Origin: Prorocentrum cordatum
Taxonomy: Eukaryota; Sar; Dinophyceae; Prorocentrales; Prorocentraceae
Direction of reading: 5' to 3'
NCBI GenBank assembly: GCA_963575745.1
Contig: CAUYUJ010020266.1
Coordinates: forward strand, 96,600 to 160,599
Length of the DNA: 64,000 nucleotides
Below the pieces are notes generated by a model. That model saw only the letters and a list, made by a program, of their open reading frames with translations, made no database searches and was not told where the DNA came from. This document shows, piece by piece, positions 29,579 to 40,300 of this stretch (position 1 is its first letter; every line of letters starts with the position of its first letter). Made by a program: the position numbers and the translations under genes.

Positions 29579-30085
29579 TTTCAGAGTCGCGACGTGGAAT
29601 GCCCGCGCTCTGTCCTATCGCGGCAGCAAGGTGCGCGCTAAAAAACAATCGCTTTCTGAAGCGGCTCCTCCAGCGAGGCAGCGTCGATGCCTTTCAGGAA
29701 GTGCGTGGCTCGGAGCCCCAGCTAAATAATCTCCCCCACCATCTCCCCCCCCCGTGCTTCTCCTCTCACTTTAATCCCAGCGCACCAGGTGTGGTCACTC
29801 TTTTCCCGTGTTTTACGGCTTCAGCTGAATTGCTGGAGAAGTTCGGCTTCGAGCGCCCGCTCACCTCTTCCCTAGCCCTGGTTCCTGGGCGAGCTCTCGT
29901 CGCGAAGTTCGGCTAGTTGAATGGCCAGTGCCGGGTTGAACATTACAAGTTTCGCAATTTGGACCCCTTTTGTGTTGAACGGCAAGGTTTGCTTGCTGAT
30001 ATCCGATCGGCTCTTCTCCGAGCCCATGAAGACCCCTTCAATTTGGGTGTTCATCTCTAGGGACTTCAATATCGCTGTATTCGAA
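29579..30085 (+). pseudogene. LINE endonuclease, left part, frameshifted
   Basis: FRVATWNARAL near 29581 is the typical N-terminal motif of the endonuclease/exonuclease/phosphatase fold. VDAFQEVRGSE near 29680 gives the catalytic Glu in another frame. ISRDFNIAVFE ending at 30085 corresponds to the GDFN motif with Gly changed to Arg. The coding sequence breaks exactly at an 11-bp repeat, CTGTATTCGAA (30075-30085). Confidence 0.72.
30075..30085 (+). repeat. Target-site duplication, left copy
   Basis: CTGTATTCGAA, repeated exactly at 31268-31278. Confidence 0.85.
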
Positions 30086-31267
30086 AGAGCGTGTTCTACC
30101 GCTGCTGGCGGAAAACCGGGGGGGGTCACTACCGGTTCGAACCCCTCCCCCCCCCCCCCTCCGGAAAACCGGGGGGGGTCACTACCGGTTCGAACCCCTC
30201 CCCCCCCCCCCAGCTCATCATGAAAAGGGGGGGGGGTCACTACCGGTTCGAACCCCCCCCCCCCCCTCGAAAACCGAGTGGGGGTGCGGACAGTGGTGGG
30301 GACGGTGTTGGTGGGGACAGTGGTGAGGGGACAGCGGGACAGTGGTGGGGACAGTGGGGGGACAGTGGGACAGTGGTGGGGACGGTAGTGGTGGGGACAG
30401 TGGTGGGGACAATGGTGGGAACAGGGGGGACAGTGGACAGTGGTGGGAACGGTGGTGGTGGGGACAGTGGTGTGGGGACAGTGGGAATGAGGTGGAAACA
30501 CTGGGACAGTGGAGGGTACAATGGTGGTGGGGACACTGGTAAAGGCGGTGGCGAGGACGGCGGTGGGACAATGGGACAGAGGTACAGTGGGGACAGTGGT
30601 GGGGACAGTGGGGACAGTGGTGGAAACAGTGGGACAGCTCAGTGGGACAGCGGAGGAGTCAGTGGGACAGTGGGGACAGTGGGGATAGGCAGTGGTTGGG
30701 TCCGTGGAGACAGTGGGGAGAGTGGAACCGTGGTGGGAACAGTTGTGGGAACAGTGGGGAACAGTGGGGACAGTGCGACAGTGGTGGGGGCATTGGTGGG
30801 GACAATAGGGACGGTGGTGGAACCAGTGGGGACAGTGGTGGTGAGGACAGTGGTGCTGGGAACAACAGTGGGGGATGTGATGCGAGCGGTGGTAGGGACC
30901 GGGAGTCGTTTGCTGGCGGTGCGTGGGGGGGGGGTCGAACCGGTAGTGACCCCCCCTCCGGTTTTCGAGGGGGGGGGGGGGGGTTCCAACCGGTAGTGAC
31001 CCCCCCCGGTTTTCCGGATCCGGAGGGGGGGGGGGGGGGGTGGGGGTTCGAACCGGTAGTGACCCCCCCCGGTTTTCGAGGGGGAGGGGGGGGGGGGGGG
31101 GGGGAGGGGTTAGGGGAGGGGGGGGGGGGGTTTGCGGGAGGGAGGGGGGGGGGGAGGGGTTCCGGCAGGGGGGGGGGGATTTTCGGAGGGGGGGGGGGAG
31201 ACCCCGGGTTCCGGAGGAAAAGGTTGGCAATTTTCCACAGTAAAGCGGCGGTGGATCACGCTCTCTC
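30086..31267. mobile_element. Nested 1.18-kb terminal-inverted-repeat element
   Basis: The ends are complementary: left AGAGCGTGTTCTACCGCTGC, right arm reversed AGAGCGTGATCCACCGCCGC. Next to each end are about three copies of a unit with AAAACCGGGGGGGGTCACTA and CCGGTTCGAACCCC. They point inward on the left (30110-30270) and in the opposite sense on the right (30930-31085). The middle (30290-30905) is a degenerate GTGGGGACA minisatellite and the right part has long G runs. Removing the element and one 11-bp repeat rejoins the endonuclease frame exactly. Direct repeats of 9-11 bp are typical of Mutator-like transposons, so a non-autonomous member is possible (inference). It has no coding capacity. 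Confidence 0.85.
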
Positions 31268-31278
31268 CTGTATTCGAA
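31268..31278 (+). repeat. Target-site duplication, right copy
   Basis: An exact repeat of 30075-30085, followed at once by resumed endonuclease coding sequence. Confidence 0.85.
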
Positions 31279-31650
31279 GCCATCCTTCTCCTACCCGACA
31301 GCTGTGGTCCCCAAGCGATCGAGCTCGAACAACGGCTTCTCCTTCCTGGTGGTGGCGTTCTCTTGAACATTCGGTGGAGTTTGAGTTGTCTACTCCTTCC
31401 CACTCCAATGTCCAAAATCAGCGGCTCTATCGATCGGGTATTCTCTTTGTGGCCCGGCTGGATTCTCTCGCAATTCCCGTCTGGGGGGGAGGTGGTTGAT
31501 CAGCCCGAGATCTTAGCACCCGACCAGATCTCCGACCACGCGGCGGTGTCGGTGCTCCTGCATCTTCGACCTGATGCGTCTGCGGGACAGTGGATCCCAC
31601 GGGAGATTTTCTGCACGGCTGAATACAAGAGATATCTTCAGCCAGCGTAG
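31279..31650 (+). pseudogene. LINE endonuclease, right part
   Basis: The frame resumes with AILLLPDSCGPQAIELEQR and reaches GSIDRVF and QISDHAAVSVLL near 31530-31560. The SDH..V motif holds the catalytic Asp and His that end this nuclease fold. The frame closes with a TAG at 31648-31650. This half is in a different frame from the left half because of the inserted element. Confidence 0.75.
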
Positions 31651-31755
31651 GGTGTCGCTTTTTTTCGTAATCTTTCTCATCCTCTCCGTCTGGAACTGGA
31701 ACACTTCAACATGCTGATGCTAGGATTCGCCCGTCAAGCTCGAAACAACATCTGA

Positions 31756-33476
31756 ATGGAAGGTCCTGACTGCGCTCTCGCTCGTTCTATCATGGTGCGA
31801 AGCGAGGCCCGCGCCGTATTTCGACGGCGCTGGCATCTTGCTTTCCGACTCCTCCGATCTCACTTTCGTTGTCGGCATCAGTTCGTTCGCGATTACGAGA
31901 CCAGTCGATCTCCCCCGCCTTGCCCTCCACCCTCGCCCTGCTCTCGAACGCTCTGCGCAGCGAGGTGGCGAAGGCTGCCCGTCGCGTTTCTCAGGCTGGT
32001 GCTCGGCAGCTCACTGGTCGCGCTAAGATGCGTCGGATCAACCGACGCCGGAAGCGCATGCAGAGAATGGCCCGGCTTCTGTCGCCTCTTGATCGCCGCA
32101 CCCCGCTCGCTGGCATTCGGACTCCCGCTCGCGAGGTCGTTCAGACCCGTGCTAGGATCCTTGAGGCTCTGGCCGCGCACCGGGGGCCCGTGCGTTCACA
32201 GCGAGTCCTTATGATGCGAAGCCTTTCGCGGAGCAGCTTTCCTGGGTGCGTTTCCCACGGGGCCTGATTTTTCCGTCCCCCCCTGGTTTTCTCAGTCTCT
32301 ATCCCCCAGAGCTCCAACATGGCGGCCCGGGACCCGCCGGGCTTCTTTGCGCTGCGTGGCAGCGCGCCCCCGGGGGGGCGGAGCTCTCGTGGGGCCGCGT
32401 GCAGTGGCTGCTCGCTGGCAGCTCGCTCTTGCCAGACAAGAAGCAGGTGTTGGGAAGCTTCGTTCCCGAAGGGGAAGAAGCAGGAGACCGCGCCACCGGT
32501 GTGATTAGAGCTCCGTCGGACACGTGCCTGCTCGGCTTGCAAAAACTGTGACCACAAGATGATCGCGGCCATCGCGTTCAAGCCCCTCGCCTGTGCCTCG
32601 CCCCCGGGCTTGGAAGCTGCCTGGCGGGGCCTTGTCCCATCCAGGATTTTTCGGGGGCGACATCGTCGAGCTCGACGCTATACATCGGGCCGCGAGCATG
32701 GGAGAAGAGATGCCTTGGGTAGCTCTGGATTTGGCCAAGCGTCCCCGTCGATGTCATATGTCCCAGCGATGGATGGTCCAAACTTTGAAGAGGGGCCCGC
32801 CTCCCTTCCCCGCTGCTGGCCCTGGTGGCCGCCCTCTGCTGGAATGTTGCTCGTGTCGGATGCTTTGGGGGGAACATCTGGTCGTTCTACTGGATCGCCG
32901 GCGGGGCCATCCAAGGCTGCCCGGCAAGTGGCAGTCTTTTTGCCGTGGGAGCCGACGCAGCTTTGATCGTGTTCAAAAGCATTGTTGGGCCCCCCCACCA
33001 CCGGGGGGTTGCCCGAGCTTGTGCCCGCGACGTAGGTGCCGTTGTTTACCGATTAGTTGGCATGTTTTGTGTGTTGGGGCATTTTCCAGGATGCTGCTGG
33101 GCTGGGCCATCTCGTTCTCGACAGAAAGAAGAAGTGCAAGCATGTGCCCCTGCTTGGAGACGTCAACGGAAACGCTCGACCGCGCGTGGCTCCGTCCGTG
33201 TGTGCCGCAGTGGGCCGAGTTCGCGATCTGCCCCAGGGTTTCACATCCAGAGACTCGGCTTGGCCCAGCGGTGGCCCCCCCTCGCTTCCCGGGAAAAGCC
33301 TTTCGGCAAATGTGTTGCCCGTCCCTGTGAGATTTCGCGCTAAGGGTCTGTCCTCTCCTTCGCCTCCCTCCTTCGCGATTCCATGGATGTTTCGGTTTCT
33401 CGCGTGTGGGCCAGTTCCAAAACTTCCTGGCCTCCCAATTGAAGACCGAATTCAAGTTGCTTACGGGCTTCTTTAA
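31756..33476 (+). pseudogene. Decayed LINE linker and reverse transcriptase
   Basis: 31860-32200 encodes an Arg-rich linker. RT relics follow in shifting frames: SAPGPxGL-like PGPAGLLCAAW near 32325, the LPKGEE...TRPL-like region near 32440-32540, GFFGGDIVELDA near 32645, VALDLAK (motif A) near 32719 and FPSMSYVPA near 32747. Motif B GAIQGCPASGSLFAVGADAA lies near 32900-32965. In motif C near 33015 the usual ADD is ARD, so a catalytic Asp is gone. GLGHLVLDRKKKCKHVP follows near 33095. At least six frame changes are needed. This is a QGCP-type LINE RT, unlike those at 20 and 39 kb. Confidence 0.7.
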
Positions 33477-33499
33477 CTTCCCTGTTCCCCAAGCAGAGC

Positions 33500-33990
33500 T
33501 CGCACTGAGTGGGTCCTAGCGGATGTTCAAAGGTTTGGCGAGAAGTCTTGGCCGGTTTCGGTGGGCGGCTGGGTTCCTGGGCTACTGGTTTTTGGGTTCC
33601 AGGGTTTCTGGTTTCCAGTTCCGTGCCGAGTTCGGTGGGCTGCGGGGTTCCCGGGTGTCCGGGTTCCCAGGGTCTTGTCTATCTTTTTATCGATCGGTGT
33701 CATGATTGAAATCATTACCCATCTCCTGATCGAATTTACTAGTTACTTCACATTCGGTCTATCTCACAATTGCTCTCACGGTAGATTGCACGAGCGATCT
33801 CACGACCGATCGCACTATCGATCTCAACGAGTCGACATCAGTATCGGTCTCACGATCGACCTTACTATCGTCTTCACTATCGATTTCACAGTAAATCTCA
33901 TTATCGATCCCACAAGCGATCTCAATATCCGCATCACTAATATTACGGCCATCCACCGATTGGGGTTTTTCTCTGGTGAAATTGTCGGCT
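33500..33990 (+). repeat. Dispersed ~230-bp repeat, copy 1 of 2, with internal expansion
   Basis: The left part (GCACTGAGTGGGTCCTAGCGG, TTTCGGTGGGCGGCTGGGTT) and the right end (CCATCCACCGATTGGGGTTT, TTCTCTGGTG) match 45130-45348. Between them, at about 33685-33945, lies a degenerate 12-bp tandem repeat (TCACTATCGATC type), absent from the other copy except for a single GTCGATCTCC. Confidence 0.8.
33685..33945 (+). repeat. Degenerate TCGATCTCACTA minisatellite
   Basis: About twenty 10-12 bp units of the type CTATCGATCTCA, GACCGATCGCA and TATCGGTCTCACGA, unlike the GC-rich sequence around it. Confidence 0.8.
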
Positions 33991-34789
33991 AATTGAAGCC
34001 GCCTGGAGTAACATGGCATCGTGGGGCGGGGCGAGCATCCACAGCGTGCGGCAGCTCAATCTCGCTCAGCTCATGAGGGCTGCGCTCTTTCGACTCCTGG
34101 CAAGCATCATGTGGCAGAATGAGCGGGACCTGTGCCGAGCCTCAATCGGTTGCCAGAGACGCTCGTGGTACCCCGTGGCCAACCTTCTGGCAGTCCCCTC
34201 GTTCGCTGCGAATCTCCAAGAATCTGCAGGTTTCTGCAATTCCCGAAAGCCTGCGCGTGCTGCATATGAGTTCGTTTTCCACCTCCGTATATTCCAAGAT
34301 GAACGGCCTCACCTTCCGCTCAAATCTTTTCATCCTCAACGTATTCCTCTCGCCTCCCCTACCCAGTCCCGCATGCCTGGTACATGGGGCCCGCTGTTTA
34401 CTGGGAGACTTCGTGATTGCTTCCCTACCCCTTTTTGAACCGACCCACCCGAATGATGTTGCGGCAAACTGCTCGTGCCACTGTCCCCCCCTTTTCCCCC
34501 GCCTGGCTCTCGGCCATGAACATTATGGGGGGGCGGGTCGCTGCATCGGCCTTCCAGACGGGTTTGACGTGCTACTTCGGTTGCCCTGCCCTTTTGTGTA
34601 ACTTCTGTCATCTCTGGGGCTGTCCCCGCTTCGCCCGCCTCCTCTATTTATCCCAGCCCTGCCGCGTTGGGTACTCGTGTTGACTAGATCACTGCGGTCG
34701 CGACCTTCCTTCCCGCCCCCCCTCTTCTCTCTTTTCCCTGCTGCCTCTTACCTCGTTCTTTCCTGCCAGCCAGCTTGCCTCGTACATCT
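33991..34789. other. No gene recognised
   Basis: Mixed sequence with frames open on both strands up to 160 codons but no motif I can name. It could include further decayed LINE sequence. Confidence 0.4.
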
Positions 34790-35645
34790 CTGTGGGGCTG
34801 CGATCTGCGAAACTGTCGCCACTTTCGAGGGTTGTTGGGGGGGTGCAGCGTGGTGACGTCTTACGCGGATCACCAGTAACCCTCGGTGTCCCTGGGGGGC
34901 TGCGATTTGCGAAACTGCCGCCATGCTGGGGGTGCAGCAGAGTGACGTTTTACGTGGACCACAAGGAGACCTCGCCACCCATGGGGGCTGCGATCTGCGA
35001 AACTGTCACCACTGTCGAGGGCTGCTGGGGTGTGCAGCGGAGTGAGGTACCACCCAGACTCAGATTAGACCTCAGCATCCCTGGGGGGGCTGCGATCTGC
35101 AAAACTGTCGCCACTTTCGAGGCCAGCTGGTGGGTTCAGCGGAGTGTGGCATCACCCAGACTCAGATTACCCCTCGCCATCCCCGTGGGGCTGCGATCTG
35201 CAAAACTGTCGGCACTTTCGAGATTTGGTGGTGGGTTCAGCGGAGTGAGACACCACCCAGACTCAGATTGGACCTTGCCACCCCTGGTGGGCTACGATCT
35301 GCGAAACTGTCAGCACTTTCGAGGGCTGCTGGGGGATCAGCGGAGTGAGACACCACCCAGGCTCAGATTAGACATCGTCATCCTTTGGGGGCTGCCATCT
35401 GCGAAATTTTCGCCGCTTTCGTGGCCTGCTGGGGGCTTCAGCAGAGTGAGGCACTACCCAGACTCTGATTAGACCTCGCCATTTCTGGGGGGCTGCGATC
35501 TGCGAAGCTGTTATCACTTTCTAGGGCTGCTGGGGGGTTTAGCGGAGTGTGGCATCACCCAGACTCAGATTAGACCTCGTCATCCCTGGGGGGCTGCGAT
35601 CTGCGAAGCTGTCGCCACTTTCGAGGGCTGCTGGGGGGTCTGGCG
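34790..35645 (+). repeat. Tandem array, unit about 100 bp, nine copies
   Basis: CTGCGATCTGCGAAACTGTC, then CCACTTTCGAGG, GCTGCTGGGGG, CAGCGGAGTGA and CACCCAGACTCAGATTAGACC, recurs near 34797, 34900, 34988, 35090, 35190, 35294, 35391, 35492 and 35597. The copies are 80-95% alike, and the frame runs open on plus because stops are rare in the unit. Confidence 0.92.
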
Positions 35646-36233
35646 GGGCGCTGTCGCGGGCCGCCCGCAGACTTGGCGGCTAGCTCCCGCACTGAAAAGT
35701 GCAGGAAGGAAGCAGGGGAGCTGGCTGGCGGGCGAGCTAGACCTCGCTCGCTCCTTGCTCTCTCTATAGACAGCTTTAATCATTTTGTCGAGCGCCGCGG
35801 CGACATTGCGCAGGCAACGCTTTAGAGTGCTACCGGCAAAAGCAACACTCTTCGGTCTGTTCCCGTCACTTTCGTAGTCGTCCTCTGCCCCCTGCCATCT
35901 CCCCTCTGCTGCTGCTGCTGCTGCGCTGACCAGTCGGCCCCCCGCGCGTCCTTCTCCTGCCCTTCGTTCCCGCCCCCATTTCCTCGTCAAGCCTGGGCCC
36001 TCGCTCCTCGTCCTTCTGTTGTTGTCCTGAGAATCGTGCCACGTGAGCGCGTCCCATGTAGCTTGCGCAACATATAATGGCGCCTGCACTGCCATTGTCC
36101 TGGCAAGCTTGGGCCAAATCCCCTTGAGACTTGATGCAAATGGGTTGGGTACGTCACAGGGTATAGTCCAGCAGCTCTTACAACCATTTCCGACTGTCAG
36201 CTTGGGCTTGACGTGAATGCCGTCTGTCTCCAT
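35646..36233 (-). CDS. Hypothetical minus-strand reading frame
   Basis: A frame of about 190 codons starts at an ATG at 36233 with METDGIHVKPKLTVGNGCKS and VPNPFASSLKGIWPKLARTM, a composition unlike the neighbouring repeats. It then passes through Arg/Gly-rich and Ala-rich parts (an AAAAAA run from a GCT-type repeat near 35905) and ends inside the 100-bp array (stop at 35580). No family, spliced leader or splice sites are visible. It may be a gene fragment or chance. Confidence 0.25.
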
Positions 36234-36369
36234 CGTGAATTACCGCGCCATCCCGCGCCCATCCCGTCGTGGAGGCAACGAGAGGTTGCCAGGTGTGCCC
36301 GCCATCAGCTGGCAAGGCCCATCTCGAGATAAAAAAGAGTTTGAGGACATTGGTGCGTCCCCTTCTGCC

Positions 36370-36676
36370 ACGTTCGGGGGGGAGGAGTGGCAGGAAGAGG
36401 GGGAGGAGGGGGAGGAGGAGGAGGAGGAGGAGGAGGAGGAGGAGGAGGAGGAGGAGGAGGAGGAGGAGGAGGAGGAGGAGGAGGAGGAGGAGGAGGAGAG
36501 GAGGAGGAGGGAGGAGGGAGGAGGGAGGAGGGAGGAGGAGGAGGAGGAGGAGGAGGGAGGAGGAGGAGGGAGGGAGGGAGGGAGGGAGGGGAGGGAGGGA
36601 GGGAGGGAGGAGGAGGCGGAGGAGGCGGAGGAGGCGGAGGAGGCGGAGGAGGCGGAGGAGGAGGAGGAGGAGGACG
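36370..36676 (+). repeat. (GGA)n microsatellite at the 3' side of the minus-strand LINE
   Basis: About 290 bp of GGA with GGGA and GGC variants. In the sense of the LINE next to it, this is (TCC)n, the same motif as at its 5' side (43441-43685). Confidence 0.95.
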
Positions 36677-36871
36677 CCTCGGATGACCTGTCATGCAACC
36701 AAAAACGGGAGCATGGGCCAATCATGTGGGCCCAGCTCGTTTACCGTGGATTCCCAGGGGGAAAAGTGACGGAACACAGAGCGGGCCAAGGAAACTCATC
36801 AAAACAGTTTGAGCTGCTGGCCATTCTTGGGGTTCTTACTCGCCTTGATGGCCTTAATTGCATGCCTCTGC

Positions 36872-37352
36872 TTATACAGTGTGGGGGGGGTGCTGAGAAG
36901 GGCCCAGACAGCAACCTCCAAGCTTCGAATGCCCCGCACGCCCAGCATTGAGCTGGTACGACCCACACAACGTGCATACCATAGCACCAAGATTCGAGAG
37001 AATTCGGTGACCATCTAACTCTACGATGTCATCGGAGGCAGGCAGCTGAGCCCCCGACAGACCAGGTACCACAGGATCATCGGGCAGGCTGAGCTCCTGC
37101 GCCAAACCTAGCGCAACGTCGACCGCCTCGCTCCTGTATGGCCGTGCACGCTGCAATACGACGTAATTGCGGGCCTGGAGCTTCTGTTGCTCCGTGGGCT
37201 CGCACTTAGCATAATTACTGGTCCCCGCAACGAGTTTCAACAAACTGGCTGGGGTCCGAGCAGTGGCCAAACAGATCTTGCACTGCCAGGCACCAGGGCT
37301 ACGGACGACCACCTCGTGCACACGCAATCCTACCTGCTGTACAGGAATAAGG
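36872..37352 (-). pseudogene. LINE C-terminal zinc-finger tail, out of frame with the RT
   Basis: After the C6 run (37351-37356, G on the plus strand) the correct reading moves to another frame: PLIPVQQVGLRVHEVVVRSP, then CKICLATART...C and CTLCGSY...CC before the stop at 36872. The two CxxC pairs match those ending the LINE at 22.6-22.95 kb. One base in the homopolymer explains the break, so it may be a real mutation or a sequencing error. A role in binding nucleic acid is probable by analogy with other LINE tails. Confidence 0.72.
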
Positions 37353-40300
37353 GGGGCCACCTAACTTGAGCCTCTCGGGTCTACTGCTGGTGGAGTCCCT
37401 GGTGATGAGCTTGGCTGCCGCCCAGGAGAAGAACTTTGCATTCAACTTCTCTTGACTCAGCCTTGCTTCGAACATTTTGACCGTCGATGTGTGCACTGCA
37501 TGCATGTTGGCCCCCTCTCTAGCGAAATAGTCCGCCCACATGTTTCCGAGCAGAAATTCGAATGGGAGGGTGTCGAAGTGTTCATCCAGGTAACTCTCGA
37601 TCGTGATGTGCGCGGGCGTCCAGCAAGCTTTGGGCCGACGCTTGTCGTCAGCAGCATGAAAGATGTGCCTCCAGATGTCCGCGTATGTCGAATTCGCATT
37701 TGCCTGGTCGTGGTGCCAGGAATTCACTTCAGCTGCCAGGCTCTGGAGATCTGTCACCAGTAGATCCACAGCTGGTAAAAGCCTGAGTGCCATGAGGAAA
37801 GCCATTCGCTCCGATCTCCCGACCGTCTGGATCGGACCCGCAAGGGGCCCATAAGCAGCACGAACAGGCAGCCCGTTGTCCCCCATGACGACGAACGACC
37901 ACCCACATCGACGAATCTCAGGCCACGCTGGGGCCAGCCCCGAACCATCGGAGAAAACCATTGAGCTCCAGGAACTTCTGTCTGACTCCCAGTCCCCCCA
38001 ACAGACGTACTGCAAGTTGGACTCCACATATGGTGGGATGAGAGGGCTCACAGGTATGCCTACAGCCGTGGCAAAACAGTCCCAGTCGGGCTCTCCAAGG
38101 GCCTTTTGTCCGAGCTCCCTTAGCATATCATATGTGTACTGCATATCGGTGTTCCAGTCGAGATCGGGATCCTCAGGCAAGTCGTCATAAAAACTAGGAC
38201 AGCAAAAGAACTCATGTCCAATAGTCGATTGCTCCGCTGCGCAGTAGATGCAAGCAGGGGAGATCTGGTACCCTTTGGCAGCCAGTCTGGAACGTGACCA
38301 AATAGAGTCAGACCACAGTGCTCGCAGCGCGCCTGCATAGCGTGGGTTCGAAACCACTGCCTTCTTAGCTCCAACACATCTTCTCATTGCTCTCATCCAT
38401 ATAACCTCATCCCCATAGCATACATCCTTGTGATGTGTAAGTATGCGCATGCCTTGCCAGCGCTCGATGCCTTGCCTGACCAACTCCAGCACATCCTTGG
38501 GGCAGAGCTGAAGGAGGCCAAACGTGTGACCTAGGTCGCTGTAGATCCCCGTGGCGGAATACATACCCCATCCTATTCTCCTCAAAGTCATCCATACAAC
38601 GGCAATGGGGCCCCTAGCAGAGGTCCAAGTAGCCTTCTTCTTGAGCCCCTCATCAACCTTCATCCAAGCCCGCTGTAGTCCCCCAAGGCAAACTCTGTTG
38701 TCCCAAACGAAGCTGCAGTAGGCCTTCAGGGGGTCCATAGTGGCATTGTATATTGGGTCGTACTTGGCGTCAGCCTGCGTAGCCAGATATACAGTGAGAG
38801 AGGAAACTGCCGTCGAGCGGCCACATACCATGCCAGCAACAGAGCGTAAACGAGCAAGCTCTTGGTCACTGACTCCTGAGACAGTCGCTCCATGCGCAGC
38901 AGCAGGAAGGAGTCCTGTTCTCCAGATCGCGGTGGCTCTGTTGCCCGCCGCCTTTTGGAGCATAATTAGCCTTGGGGGCCTGTCCTGCAAGCCCTTCATC
39001 CTAGCCTTAGCTTGTTTTCTCACAGGAACTGGCCCACTAAGTTCATGCCCCAGATTTCGGACCCACTTCTTGCCTTTGAGGTTGATCCTGGAGGCCAACT
39101 TGCGGAACCCATGGTGCCCCTTCCTAGTGTTGGAGACCCAGCCCCATTTCTTGACCTGCAGCAGGAGCCCCAACTTGGCCGAATCCTTGACAAAGCTCTG
39201 GATCCCCAAGAACAATTCAGCCGAAGAAGTCCCCGACGGCCCAACCCATTGGAACGTGCTGTCATCCACGAGCGCTCTCGGGGTCACGTTGGGGGCTATC
39301 TGGTGCACCTTCATGAGGGCCCTGTAGGTGAGGATGGTGAGGAGGGTGGTGGCGTGGGTGCAGCCCGCGAGGATGCCCTGGTACACCGCCACCTGCTTGC
39401 CCCAACATCCAAACGCTTTAATTACTCTTGGCTGGGAATGCGAATTGATTAGCATCCATAACAAACGTAGCGGGAACCCCAGGCACCTGGCTTCATCTAC
39501 CAATGCAGGGAACAGCACCGTCTCGAAACATTTCCACATATCCAGAAAAACCGTAACTGAACTCTCCCCCAGAGATGCAGCAATCTCCGCCTCCAGGTTG
39601 TGTGCAAATGCAGAGAAACTGGAAAAGTGTCCCCGCCTATTGCCCCAAATGAACGGGCTCCCATGCTGGACAACCCATGTTCTTGAAATCGGGCGCCTTG
39701 CACGCGCCCGCAAACGTACTGAGCTCTCTACTAAGGTGATCAGCCGCGTGCCTCCATCAGGCTTGGCAAGCCTGACCATCTCATTGACAACTCTCTGAGT
39801 CGGCCAGTACAGCATCCGCTCGCATGTGTGGTACAGTGTGCAGAGCGCCAACAAGCCAGCGTCAGAGAGGAAATAGAAGGCACGAGGATGCAGCCTCGTG
39901 GGCCCAGTGGCCGTCGTCCACTTGAACGTGAGGGCCGCCTTGGACAGGTCTTCAGGCCGAAGAGGAAGAATGTTATCCCATGAGTGCGCATCACTAGGCA
40001 GAGCTGGCTCACCCTGACCGTGACAAGACCATACCTCATGCCAGACATCCATTTCCCTGTCGGCCATCTGGTACGGCTGCATTCTGTCGGTGTGCGCCAC
40101 TGCTGCCTCAAGCGCCCTGACCTTGGAAGTGCGATGCGCAGGGCCTGCACCTTTCTTGAATGCCGTGTCGATCCAAGACTTCCAGCTAGCCTCCACCTTC
40201 TTCTTATGCACTTGGTGGAGCTCATCTGCATGCTCGACTATACGGCAGATCTGCTGCTCGAAGTCGTCCCTTCCAAGCAAGGCTATGCCATCTAGGAAGA

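Larger units (their letters stand above)
28560..33480 (+). mobile_element. Much-decayed LINE of a second lineage, with a nested insertion
   Basis: ORF1, endonuclease and RT relics occur in the correct order over 4.9 kb, scattered across all three frames. They differ from the family at 16.7 and 36.7-43.4 kb: RT motif B has the standard QGCP form and the ORF1 core is different. A 1.18-kb inverted-repeat element (30086-31267) splits the endonuclease, and a CT/TA microsatellite sits in ORF1. The ends are uncertain; no target-site duplication was found. Confidence 0.8.

Noticed and set aside
30120-30260. GGTTCGAACC resembling a tRNA T-arm or Pol III B box
   Set aside because: It repeats within the inverted-repeat ends of a transposon in both orientations, is itself a palindrome, and no tRNA body surrounds it.
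29872-31230. Minus-strand frame of 452 codons rich in Pro, Thr, His and Cys
   Set aside because: It is the complement of the GTGGGGACA minisatellite and G runs of the nested transposon, with no domain.
36217-36951. Glu-rich frame of 244 codons over (GGA)n
   Set aside because: It is translation of the microsatellite; the true coding content here is the minus-strand LINE tail.
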